Origin: Candidatus Spechtbacteria bacterium RIFCSPHIGHO2_02_FULL_43_15b
GTDB taxonomy: Bacteria; Patescibacteriota; Minisyncoccia; Spechtbacterales; HO2-43-30
DNA: 34,004 nt
Reading direction: 5' to 3'
NCBI GenBank assembly: GCA_001819985.1
Contig: MHOE01000034.1
Location: forward strand, 8,606 to 42,609
In this document: piece after piece, positions 17,558-26,646 of the stretch
Layout: each line of letters starts with the position of its first letter
Numbering within the stretch: the first letter of the stretch is position 1
Position numbers and translations under genes: made by a program
Notes under the pieces: model-generated
Database searches by the model: none
The model's input: only the letters and a program-made list of their open reading frames with translations
What the model was told of the DNA's origin: nothing

Positions 17558-20440
17558 ATGAACAGCGTCGGACAACGCCTTAGGGATGCTTTATGGTTTT
17601 TCCCATTAGACAAGTTTATTATTGTGTTCGGACTTTATGCATTTATGAGCGTTTCCACGCTTTTAATTAGGGGAACGGGCATTTTTAGCGCGCTTCTAGC
17701 GACATTCGGATTTGGCATCGTTTTTTTCGTATTTGCGATAGTGGTAGAGCGTAATACGGGGCTATTTGGCAATGGAATAAGAGATGATAAACCGTTTGCA
17801 TCCCGGTTACTTTTCGGGCCGATAAAAAGATCCGAAAACAAACGCGGTCAAAAACAAACCAATACTGGTGCTAGGGAGCTTGGGGACTTGGCAGTTTTCG
17901 CGCCAAATGTCGAGCCACCTTCGGGAATCGAAGACGAAAATTTCAAACGGCGTATGCGCGTCAACCAGATTGACTCGGCTAGACGCGCGGCTAGAAAAAT
18001 GCACGACAAGGTTATCCATACTGGTCTTTTCGTAGCTGTTTATATGGTTTTGTTCTGGTTTTCCTCTAACAGCATTACGGATTTTTTTACTTCAATCCTT
18101 GGGAGCGGACAATCTTCGCTGGGGGGCACTTTGGCAGGGGGAGGGGACATATCGTTTTCTTCGCCAAGTGAGCTTTTCATTATTGATTGGTTTTTACTGG
18201 TTGTTATATGGATTTTGATTGTTATATATTTCCCCAGGTGGTTTGTGTTCCTGATGCTCATAGCTATTTCAGGAATGCGTATTATGCTTCTGATATTTGG
18301 GGTAATGTCTTCAGCGTGGGTTATGAATATCGCAATGTTGCCGGTATTCTACATGGTGATGATGGTTTTTTTCTTCGGCAGTATTATGTGGCCGTTTCTT
18401 CAGCAAATCAAATATTTCAGGCCGGGAGACGCGTCGTGGGGGACGCCAAAGGGTTCTATGCGGGGTCAGCCCGAGGTAAGAGCAACGGTTGAAACGGAGT
18501 TGGCGAAATTCAGCGATTACATACAAGGTAAAAGCAAACGCCAGCCTACCCGCGGGATGATTTTCGAGGGTCCTCCGGGCACGGGGAAGACCCTATACGC
18601 TAAAGAAATCGCTACGGAATATAATATTCCGTTTGTTCTTGCCGACGGGGCCGCTTTTAGCGGTGTGCCTCTTCCTAACCTTGTGATGAAGTATATAGAA
18701 TGGCGGACGAATTCTCTCGCGGATGAATATGGAGGAGTCGTATTCTTTATAGACGAGGCGGAACTTCTTCTTGGGGCGCGTCAGGGCATGGGTTCAGGCG
18801 GCCCTGCAATCGGATACGGAAAAATCCGCGATGTATGGGACCTTTTGCCGTATGACCGTATCGGAGCAACATCGAGTTGCGGGGTTTCATATGATTCATC
18901 CGCGACAAGGGAGCGTTTCTGGGGACTAAAAGAGCCAGCATATCTCGCTGATGAAAAAAAGATTCAGACCCACCCCTTTTTTATGCCAGTAGGGATGGGC
19001 GGCGGATCGTCAGGAGCTATTTACCCGTTCTTGACATGGCTTCAGGGCACCGGGTCACCCGGATTTTCGAGTACATTTAAGCGGCGGATTGTGAACGATT
19101 TGCTCGATGGTCTTTTTATTCCATCCAACATTCCCGGCACTCAAAAAGTTTTGCGTTTACCTCCGGCAAGACCCAAGCATCGGACAATTCTTTTTATCGG
19201 CGCGACAAACCGGGCTTTTATGATCGACCCCGCGATTCGTCGTCCGGGACGCATGGGCGTACCGGTAAGATTCAAGACCCCGGACTTTGAATCGAGAAAG
19301 GATATCATCAATCTGTATTTTACCAAAGTAAATAAAGACGGATTATTGCGCCCAGAACTGATGGCAGATGAAGTGATTGATGAATTCGCTCGGGCGACAG
19401 GCGGCATGAGCCCAGCTGAAATAGAAGCATCTATAAACACCGCTTACGATGTTCGCGGCACTCATATAAAAAACTTGTTGCGCATAAAGGGTTTGCTGGG
19501 TAAAGGTGTCATTTTCGACAATCTTCTCGAGAGTGATCGCAAGTATTGGCTTCGACATAAAGATGAACTGGATAGTGCCGATTGGGACGACGACAGGGCG
19601 GATATGCGTTCTCTTCTCGAAGCAAGAAATGCTCTTATTTACGGAAAGGCTGATCCCGGACTAACCACGGGACAACACCGGGAGCAAACCGCGATTCATG
19701 AATACTGGGGGCATTTCCTTACGCTCAAAGCCGCTCTTGGCGATGTGATTCGGCCGTCTGTTATTTCAGTTATGCCACGGGGTAACGCGCTGGGAATGAT
19801 TTCTCATATACCCGTAGAAGAACGCGACCCAAAGCCGCAACATTACTATAAGGGACTGTTGCGGGTATCTATGGGTTCAATAGTCGCAGAGAGATTTTTC
19901 TTTGGAGAGAACCAGCCGGGCGTTTCAAGCGATTTGGATAACGCGACACGCATCGCGTGTTTTATAGTTCGCAGGGCGGGGATGGGTCCGTACGCATGTG
20001 GCGCGGAGGAGAGAAAGAAATTTGCCGAGTTGGGCGAAACGCTTATAGCTGTTACCGATTCCGGAATGGCTATGCTCAATCCATTTGCCCAGGATTTCGT
20101 GGAAAAGACGCTTGCGGATCCAAGTTCTCACGAGAGGGTAGCGGTTATGCTTGGCCAGGCGTTTGTTGATGACTACCGACTTATTCGCGCTAATGTACTT
20201 AAAGATTACGCATTTCATAGCGGTGTTGTTTCAGAGCTTCTCCGCTTAGAGGAATTGGGCGGTTCGAAACTCGAAGATATATGGAGTAAGCTCGGAGATA
20301 TTTTGGTTACATGGAACAATATGAGCGAGGAAATGGTTTCCTGGTGGCCCGATAGGATCGTGGAACTGGAAAATTATTTCTATAATCCTTATCGTAAATC
20401 CGAATCAGACGAAGTGCTTGAAGGGGTATCGAAAGTATGA
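17558..20440 (+). CDS. Divergent FtsH-like membrane AAA+ metalloprotease
   Basis: Polytopic N-terminus; Walker A GPPGTGKT; Walker B VVFFIDEAE; SRH GATNRAFMIDPAIRRPGRM; zinc motif HEYWGH; third-ligand region GVSSDLDNATRIA...RRAGMG, as in FtsH. Confidence 0.88.
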   Translation: MNSVGQRLRDALWFFPLDKFIIVFGLYAFMSVSTLLIRGTGIFSALLATFGFGIVFFVFAIVVERNTGLFGNGIRDDKPFASRLLFGPIKRSENKRGQKQTNTGARELGDLAVFAPNVEPPSGIEDENFKRRMRVNQIDSARRAARKMHDKVIHTGLFVAVYMVLFWFSSNSITDFFTSILGSGQSSLGGTLAGGGDISFSSPSELFIIDWFLLVVIWILIVIYFPRWFVFLMLIAISGMRIMLLIFGVMSSAWVMNIAMLPVFYMVMMVFFFGSIMWPFLQQIKYFRPGDASWGTPKGSMRGQPEVRATVETELAKFSDYIQGKSKRQPTRGMIFEGPPGTGKTLYAKEIATEYNIPFVLADGAAFSGVPLPNLVMKYIEWRTNSLADEYGGVVFFIDEAELLLGARQGMGSGGPAIGYGKIRDVWDLLPYDRIGATSSCGVSYDSSATRERFWGLKEPAYLADEKKIQTHPFFMPVGMGGGSSGAIYPFLTWLQGTGSPGFSSTFKRRIVNDLLDGLFIPSNIPGTQKVLRLPPARPKHRTILFIGATNRAFMIDPAIRRPGRMGVPVRFKTPDFESRKDIINLYFTKVNKDGLLRPELMADEVIDEFARATGGMSPAEIEASINTAYDVRGTHIKNLLRIKGLLGKGVIFDNLLESDRKYWLRHKDELDSADWDDDRADMRSLLEARNALIYGKADPGLTTGQHREQTAIHEYWGHFLTLKAALGDVIRPSVISVMPRGNALGMISHIPVEERDPKPQHYYKGLLRVSMGSIVAERFFFGENQPGVSSDLDNATRIACFIVRRAGMGPYACGAEERKKFAELGETLIAVTDSGMAMLNPFAQDFVEKTLADPSSHERVAVMLGQAFVDDYRLIRANVLKDYAFHSGVVSELLRLEELGGSKLEDIWSKLGDILVTWNNMSEEMVSWWPDRIVELENYFYNPYRKSESDEVLEGVSKV

Positions 20441-21138
20441 AACGGATTCTAAAAAATAGCGTTTATTTTGCTGTTATCGCGGGCATTGTTATACTGGGAT
20501 CGCGGTCATATGCGGAGCCACAAGGGACGCTTATCGGAGACAAGGCGTTTATAGAATGCGAGAAAAAAATCAAAAACGCGGAATTTCGCGGCACAAACGA
20601 GCGTGAGAAAGTATCAAATCTCGCCGATTGCATAAACATAGTGCACGGAGAAAATATTTCCGTATCAGGATTTTACGATCAGAGAAGCAATTGGGTAGAA
20701 TACGAAGTAAACCTAGATTTTGAGCGAGCGGATACGGTTGCCGATTTCACGGCGTTGAAAGATGCTGAAAAGAGAATTATCGGAGAACTTGCCACTACAA
20801 CAGCAAGATTACTCGTTCCTGATTTGGGGAGCGGAAAATATAGCGGCGCCGGTATAGAAGGAATGAAAATAAGCGTTAGCAAGATTCATGTTTCACGGAG
20901 AAGTTCTGGTTCAGAGGAGGAGCTGTTTTTTGAGGATGCTCCATTTCTTCAACCGGGTAGAACTGGAGAGGCGTACTTTTTTCAGAGGGACGGTTTGGAA
21001 AAACTTGCGAAAGAGCCAAACAGTTTCAACTGGGAGATATATCAGTCGCCATCCACATGGAGTGAGGGTTATCCGCGGATAGGAACTCCCGAAGAGCCCA
21101 AGCCGCAACCGTCGGATAGGGCTATGCCAATAGAGTAA
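20437..21138 (+). CDS. Hypothetical secreted/anchored protein translationally coupled to the FtsH-like gene
   Basis: ATGA overlap with the upstream stop; N-terminal signal/TM MKRILKNSVYFAVIAGIVILGSRSYA; followed by a terminator. Confidence 0.75.
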   Translation: MKRILKNSVYFAVIAGIVILGSRSYAEPQGTLIGDKAFIECEKKIKNAEFRGTNEREKVSNLADCINIVHGENISVSGFYDQRSNWVEYEVNLDFERADTVADFTALKDAEKRIIGELATTTARLLVPDLGSGKYSGAGIEGMKISVSKIHVSRRSSGSEEELFFEDAPFLQPGRTGEAYFFQRDGLEKLAKEPNSFNWEIYQSPSTWSEGYPRIGTPEEPKPQPSDRAMPIE

Positions 21139-21143
21139 AACTT

Positions 21144-21171
21144 AAAAACCAACAGGAATGTTGGTTTTTTG
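21144..21171 (+). terminator. Rho-independent terminator
   Basis: Perfect 11-bp stem AAAAACCAACA-GGAA-TGTTGGTTTTT and T-run. Confidence 0.88.
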
Positions 21172-21240
21172 TTTTCATTTGTTTTACCTTAAAAGCCGAA
21201 AACTTATTGCTTTATACTCGTTTTTGCTGGTATAAGGTTT

Positions 21241-23763
21241 ATGGTAAGTCCTTTGACAAAGACGAGGTGCGTTATGATAAAACGGTTTTTCGCCATAGCT
21301 ATGGTTTTAAGTTTGATTCTCTCGATATCGTGCGGCGGACAGACTGACACGAATCTCGACGAAAATTTGCCGGTTACAAAATCCACACCTGAAAATGTTG
21401 TCGAGAGCGGGATCAATCTCGATGATTATGATAATTTGCTCGTAGCTTACAACATTCCAGGATTGGATAAAACTTTTACTCCACTTGAATTATATGAAAG
21501 CGCGCACGGAAAACAAGTTGACAAAACCCTTTTTCCCCTGGTTCTGCCCGTGTTTATAGATGAAGATAATAACGCGGTTGCGGTTCTTGGTCACGGCGGG
21601 AAAGCAATGCTTATAGACAGGTATGTTATAGTTTCTTCGGTTGTAACTAAGTTTCCCGAACTTGATTCCCGGGATTTGCCCCCGCCACTTAGGGGTACGC
21701 ATCCCGGACTTATGCTTGTTTTCGATGTGTCTCCGAGCGGAGATTTTATAAGCGAAGTTTTGGATGCGAGTTTGGCTAAAAATGAAAAATTAGGCATAGA
21801 GATTTTCAAAAGGAATTCGAATTCAATATATCCATTTCCAAAGTCCATGCCGTTTGAGCTCGGTTCGATGGAAGATATTTCTCTTGCCGATAGTGTTGTT
21901 TTCTACGGATACACATCCGGAATACAGGGAGAGTATTCCCTAACGGAAAAGAGAGGAGCTGTTTCGGCAATAGATCTCGAGTCGGGTATTTTCAGGATAA
22001 ACGGGTCTGCGACTGTAAAAGACCCCGGCTCTCCATTGTTCACTTTGGATTGCGGAAGGCAGAAGCTGTCGGGAATTGTTTTGGGCTCGTTCGCCAATAC
22101 GGGAAGAGAGAGTGAAACTTTTGTTGCCGGTATAAATAAAGTAGCTGAATTTTTTGAGCAGGAAACGGGAGTAGCGTTCAAAACGAAAGAGCCGGAATCC
22201 TTATGTAAAATCGAAAATCCGAAGTTGACTGGCGCGCTTGTTGAAAAAATGTCTGATGGCGAATACGACGCGTCTTTTGATGTCGCACATTTGAAAGGTT
22301 TTGATTTTGAAGATGCATTCAAGTGGGTGCGTCCATTCGAAGGTGTTATAGTAAATAAACAAAATCCAGATGTGATATCTTCGCTAGGGACTGCCCTGCT
22401 TATAGATGATTACGCGGTTGTGAGCGCTTCGGCGGTTAAACTGGACCCTTCTCATTCAGATGTCCATAGATACAGGATTGTATGGGGCGATTTGGAAAAA
22501 GGAGGGTTGGGGAATGTAGTTGAGTATGTTGAGTTTGCGGGTTACGACTCCACTAAGAGCGTGGCGTTATTCAGAAGGACTGATACTGCCCAATTTCCAA
22601 TTCCAAAAGGATTGGAGCTTAAAATAGGTTCTTCCATGGAATTGAAAAATGGCGTTGAAGCCAGCGTTTTATACGCTTTTGGATTCTTCAGCATATCTGA
22701 TTCGGAGCGAATAAGTAACGGCGCGAATCCGCTTGCTGTCGTAAGCAAGGTTAGCCAAGAAAACGCAGAGCGGGCATTCTATTTTCAGGGCAGTATTTCT
22801 GAACACGAGGCTGGTGCCCCCATTTTCGCGTTTAGGGACGGAGAGCTTGAGCTGGTTGGACTTAGCCACGGCCCGATGAATTCTTCGGAGTCGGAAACCT
22901 TAGGTCAGGCTTTGACAGTTGAATTTATGCTGAACGCCGTGGAAGAGATTAAATGCGCCAATTCAAATGCCGCGTGTGGTGTCACGAAAAGCACCGATTT
23001 TTATGAGCCGCAACCTAGAATGCCGGAAATCGCGGCTAAAATCGTTGTGATTGCTTCAGGAAAAGACAAGGACGGCAACGATAAGGAAGAATTAAAAACC
23101 GGAGAGGCGACTATACTTTCAGGAAAGTATGTTATCACTTCTTCAGAACTTTTCCCTAGAAGCGGAAGGTTGGTTCAGGGAAATTTTGAAGAGGATAAAA
23201 GCGATATAAGGGCGAATACGATTAGGATTGCCGACAACGATATTTCTATAAGAATACTTATGTTCAGGGATTTTTTGTATTTGGACGAGATAGGAAGCTT
23301 GTCGGACATGAAAGTCGATGAATACGACGAAACATACAAAATGGAGATCCTTAAAGTAATTTTAGTGGATAGAGAAAATGGATACGCGCTTTTAGAAAGA
23401 GGCGATCCGAAACTTGGCGTAAGCGCGGATATACCTATCTATCAAGGGCTATATTCGGATTTGGATTTTATAACTACTCATTTGGAAATTATTTCGGAAA
23501 ATGGAAAGCCACGATTTGTGGAAGTAACAACCCACGGAAGAGTTACATACAGCCGAAGCGCGAACTCCGCGTTTATATTCAGCGGGTTTGTGCATGAAAA
23601 TCTGGGAGCGCCTGTCCATGATAGGGAGAGCGGAAAATTAATCGGGATAATATCGCGAGGAGACCCCGAATTTGCGAAACAAATTAACACTGAAGGATTC
23701 GGACTTTCAATGCAATTTATCAAAGAAAAGATAAAGCAGAAAACTGGCATCAATATTTTCTAA
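21241..23763 (+). CDS. Probable lipoprotein with three tandem degenerate trypsin-like (S1/Trypsin_2-type) domains
   Basis: Signal with lipobox-like ILSISCGG; three repeats with LIDRYVIVSS / LIDDYAVVSA / LSGKYVITSS and KDPGSPLFTL / HEAGAPIFAF / ENLGAPVHDR followed by GIVLG / GLSHG / GIISRG, spaced ~260 aa. Confidence 0.7.
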   Translation: MVSPLTKTRCVMIKRFFAIAMVLSLILSISCGGQTDTNLDENLPVTKSTPENVVESGINLDDYDNLLVAYNIPGLDKTFTPLELYESAHGKQVDKTLFPLVLPVFIDEDNNAVAVLGHGGKAMLIDRYVIVSSVVTKFPELDSRDLPPPLRGTHPGLMLVFDVSPSGDFISEVLDASLAKNEKLGIEIFKRNSNSIYPFPKSMPFELGSMEDISLADSVVFYGYTSGIQGEYSLTEKRGAVSAIDLESGIFRINGSATVKDPGSPLFTLDCGRQKLSGIVLGSFANTGRESETFVAGINKVAEFFEQETGVAFKTKEPESLCKIENPKLTGALVEKMSDGEYDASFDVAHLKGFDFEDAFKWVRPFEGVIVNKQNPDVISSLGTALLIDDYAVVSASAVKLDPSHSDVHRYRIVWGDLEKGGLGNVVEYVEFAGYDSTKSVALFRRTDTAQFPIPKGLELKIGSSMELKNGVEASVLYAFGFFSISDSERISNGANPLAVVSKVSQENAERAFYFQGSISEHEAGAPIFAFRDGELELVGLSHGPMNSSESETLGQALTVEFMLNAVEEIKCANSNAACGVTKSTDFYEPQPRMPEIAAKIVVIASGKDKDGNDKEELKTGEATILSGKYVITSSELFPRSGRLVQGNFEEDKSDIRANTIRIADNDISIRILMFRDFLYLDEIGSLSDMKVDEYDETYKMEILKVILVDRENGYALLERGDPKLGVSADIPIYQGLYSDLDFITTHLEIISENGKPRFVEVTTHGRVTYSRSANSAFIFSGFVHENLGAPVHDRESGKLIGIISRGDPEFAKQINTEGFGLSMQFIKEKIKQKTGINIF

Positions 23764-23772
23764 ATAGCCAGT

Positions 23773-23798
23773 AAAAGAGCGAATTACCCGCTCTTTTT
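23773..23798 (+). terminator. Rho-independent terminator
   Basis: AAAAGAGCG-AATTACC-CGCTCTTTT stem and T-run. Confidence 0.8.
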
Positions 23799-23873
23799 GT
23801 TTTGAGAAATAAGGTAAGATTTAACCTAAAGTAAAATTGTAACGCAAGATTTAGATTTTTTTTGGTTAAAATA

Positions 23874-23894
23874 AAACCCGCTTTTGGCGGGTTT
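23874..23894 (-). terminator. Terminator for the convergent NUDIX gene
   Basis: AAACCCGC-TTTTG-GCGGGTTT; on the minus strand it is followed by TTTATTTT. Confidence 0.7.
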
Positions 23895-23902
23895 ATGCAT
23901 TG

Positions 23903-24634
23903 TTAACTTATTTTTGATAAATCCAATACTGAAAGCAAAGTTCCTACTATTCCCCTGGTAGTCATTTCTTCAAGTTTTGCGGCATCTCTCCACGGTATGA
24001 AATAGCAGGCATCTATTTTTTCGTCGCTATCCTCGGGCACGGACAATAATTGGGGTTTGAACGCATAGAAACCCGGCATTATCGGCCAAACTTCATCAGG
24101 CAGTATTTCTATAGAAAAAAAATGCAGTCCCTCATTATTTCTCGAAGTGTCGTGCGAAGATGCCTGGGGATTGATGTTATTTCCGGGAAGAAGTTTAATG
24201 CGATCGGGTGAAACGGTGAATCCGGTTTCTTCCCGAAGTTCTCGTATGGCTGTTTCTAGGTGCTCTTCTCCGAAATCCAATCTTCCCATCGGGGCATTGA
24301 GGACATTTTCTTCGCGTATAGTGGGTCTATACTGCCTGACAACGCATACAAAAAGTTGTCTTTCAATGATAATCCACGGTAGAATTATCGATCCGCCGCC
24401 GCCGTATGCATGGGATATTACGCCGCAGTATCCTTCGTTTCGCATTCCGAATTGGTATTCGTATTGGATTCTGGGATGAAATAATCTTAGATGATTGACT
24501 TTCTTAATGATTTGTCCGTTTAATTCGACCACCCAGTCCCTTTCTAATTCTTCTTCGTCTGTCATGGGGCGTATTATTCGCGGATTCACGCCTAAATTTT
24601 CAAACGGCATAATCCATCCTCCTATTTTATACAC
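23903..24634 (-). CDS. NUDIX hydrolase
   Basis: Complete Nudix box GRLDFGEEHLETAIRELREETGF (GX5EX7REUXEEXGU). Confidence 0.95.
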   Translation of the reverse strand: MYKIGGWIMPFENLGVNPRIIRPMTDEEELERDWVVELNGQIIKKVNHLRLFHPRIQYEYQFGMRNEGYCGVISHAYGGGGSIILPWIIIERQLFVCVVRQYRPTIREENVLNAPMGRLDFGEEHLETAIRELREETGFTVSPDRIKLLPGNNINPQASSHDTSRNNEGLHFFSIEILPDEVWPIMPGFYAFKPQLLSVPEDSDEKIDACYFIPWRDAAKLEEMTTRGIVGTLLSVLDLSKIS

Positions 24635-24713
24635 TTGCCCTACCGGAAAATTTTTTGTAAAATGTAAGCGTATTTCACGGGTAAAGTATATGTAAAATTA
24701 ACAAATATGTCAA

Positions 24714-25139
24714 ATGGAACTCATTAAAACATTTCAATCATTGCATATATTGCGTCTAAGCTACGGCGAAGAGTTAAGGGAACAGCTTGAGAAGTTTTGC
24801 GCGGATAACAATATCGGCGCGGCGTGGATAAACGCCATAGGCGCCACTAAGGAGCTGGAAATAGGAGTTTATAACCTTAAGGAAAAGAAATACGACACAA
24901 AAGTATTTTCGGAAATGCTTGAGATAACAAGCGTAATAGGAGATATGTCAATTAAAGACGGCAAGCCCTTTCTGCACGCGCACGGGACTTTCAGCAGGCC
25001 GTCAATGGAGGTAGTGGGCGGCCACATTATGAGGTGCGTAACTTCTGCGACTCTGGAGATTTTATTAAACAAAATCGAAGGGTCTATGGAAAGACAGCAT
25101 GATGAGTTTTCGGGTCTTCATTTGCTGTGCAAGGATTAA
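24714..25139 (+). CDS. PPC/DUF296 (PCC domain) protein
   Basis: EELREQLEKFCADNNIGAAWINAIGATKELEIGVYN...PFLHAHGTFS...VVGGHI; His-rich PPC core. Confidence 0.9.
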   Translation: MELIKTFQSLHILRLSYGEELREQLEKFCADNNIGAAWINAIGATKELEIGVYNLKEKKYDTKVFSEMLEITSVIGDMSIKDGKPFLHAHGTFSRPSMEVVGGHIMRCVTSATLEILLNKIEGSMERQHDEFSGLHLLCKD

Positions 25140-25168
25140 GTTTTAATTAAGTTATAGTTTATTTTGAT

Positions 25169-26440
25169 ATGAGAAAGAGAAGAGTGTATTTGGATCATGC
25201 CTCATCAACTTCCGTTGACACGGCGATTTTCGATTTTATGAAACCGTATTTCACTGATAAGTACGGCAATCCCGGGGGTATGCACCTTTTTGGCCAGGAG
25301 GCGCAGGTTGCGATAGACGATTCAAGGGATAAGGCGGCAAGATTTTTTGGGTGCGATTTTTCGGAAATAGTATTCACTGGTTCGGCGACGGAAGCGAACA
25401 ATTTGGCGATAAGAGGTATAGTAAAAAATACTTTATTGGCAATACCTAATTTCATACCGCATATCGTAACTTCCAAAATAGAACATTCTAGCGTGCTGGA
25501 AACGCTAAGGGATTTGGAGAGGAACGGGGTCGAAGTTACATATCTAGATGTGAACGGCGAAGGATTCGTAAACCCTGATAATATCGCAAACGCGATAAAG
25601 GATACAACGATACTAATTTCAATAATGTACGCAAGTAATGAGATAGGCACTATACAGCCGATACAAAAGATATCGCAGGTAGTTTTGAACGCCAGAAAAA
25701 ATTTCAGCAAAACCCCTAAATTAAGCAAGGCCGCGAATATTATGCTTATGGGTCGAGTTGAAAATCACGAAGAAACTTCTCACGGAAAAGAACCCTTGCT
25801 TAGCGGGGCTCCGTACTTCCACACGGACGCGGTTCAAGCTCTTAATTATTTGGATTGCAATGTTTCAAGATTGGGAGTGGATATGCTTACATTTTCCGGG
25901 CATAAGATCTACGGTCCTAAAGGAATCGGCGGTTTGTATGTCAAAAAAAATACTCCAATAGCATCAATAATCACAGGAGGAAAACAGGAAATGGGATTTC
26001 GTTCAGGTACGGAAAATGTGCCCTACATAGTTGGCTTTGGTATGGCTGTTGAAATAGCCGGCAACATGAGAATTGCGGAAACGGTGCGGTTAGAAAAATT
26101 GCGCGATTATTTTGTTAGGGAAGTTATAAAAAGAATACCCAGCGCAAAGCTAAATGGTCCGCAAAAAAGCGGAAGGCTGGCGAATAACGCGAATTTCTTA
26201 TTCAAAGGTTTTCCCGCGAATAACTTAATAATAGCGCTTGATCGCGAAGGTATAGCTGTGTCGTCAGGAGCGACATGCACAATTAAGACAGTAGTTTCAT
26301 CGGAAACATTAATGGCTATAGGACTGGACAAAGAAGAAGCAAAGCAAAGCTTAAGATTTACATTTGGAAGAGGAACTACGGAAAAAGATCTGGAATATGT
26401 TTTATTCAATCTCGAAGATATAGTGAATAAAAATAGGTAA
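25169..26440 (+). CDS. Cysteine desulfurase (NifS/IscS family)
   Basis: VYLDHASSTSVD, GSATEANNLAIRG, EHSSVLETL, HTDAVQALNYL, PLP Lys in SGHKIYGPKGIGGLYV, catalytic Cys in SSGATCT. Confidence 0.95.
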   Translation: MRKRRVYLDHASSTSVDTAIFDFMKPYFTDKYGNPGGMHLFGQEAQVAIDDSRDKAARFFGCDFSEIVFTGSATEANNLAIRGIVKNTLLAIPNFIPHIVTSKIEHSSVLETLRDLERNGVEVTYLDVNGEGFVNPDNIANAIKDTTILISIMYASNEIGTIQPIQKISQVVLNARKNFSKTPKLSKAANIMLMGRVENHEETSHGKEPLLSGAPYFHTDAVQALNYLDCNVSRLGVDMLTFSGHKIYGPKGIGGLYVKKNTPIASIITGGKQEMGFRSGTENVPYIVGFGMAVEIAGNMRIAETVRLEKLRDYFVREVIKRIPSAKLNGPQKSGRLANNANFLFKGFPANNLIIALDREGIAVSSGATCTIKTVVSSETLMAIGLDKEEAKQSLRFTFGRGTTEKDLEYVLFNLEDIVNKNR

Positions 26441-26525
26441 TAAATGCCGGTAAAAACTAAAGAGCAAAATATTGCGTCTTTTAAGTAGGTAGCCGAATTT
26501 ATGATTTCGAATTTCGGCGAGATAT

Positions 26526-26546
26526 GAGGATAACATCCTCGTTTTT
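26526..26546 (+). terminator. Candidate terminator upstream of clpB
   Basis: GAGGAT-AAC-ATCCTC followed by GTTTTT. Confidence 0.6.
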
Positions 26547-26579
26547 AATTAAGCTAATATACGGCAAGCTCGCCTAAGC

Positions 26580-26608
26580 ATTATCAATCTTGACATAGGA
26601 TTGATAAT
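26580..26608. promoter_or_regulatory. Perfect inverted repeat, candidate repressor operator of clpB
   Basis: ATTATCAATC-N9-GATTGATAAT; the spacer contains TTGACA (26590-26595). Confidence 0.6.
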
Positions 26609-26628
26609 TTTATAAGATGAGATGTAAA

Positions 26629-26637
26629 TGATATAAT
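26629..26637 (+). promoter_or_regulatory. Extended -10 element upstream of clpB
   Basis: TGATATAAT (TGnTATAAT). Confidence 0.45.
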
Positions 26638-26646
26638 AAAAACATC

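Noticed and set aside
24147-24479. 110-aa + strand ORF
   Set aside because: Antisense to the NUDIX gene with an intact Nudix box.
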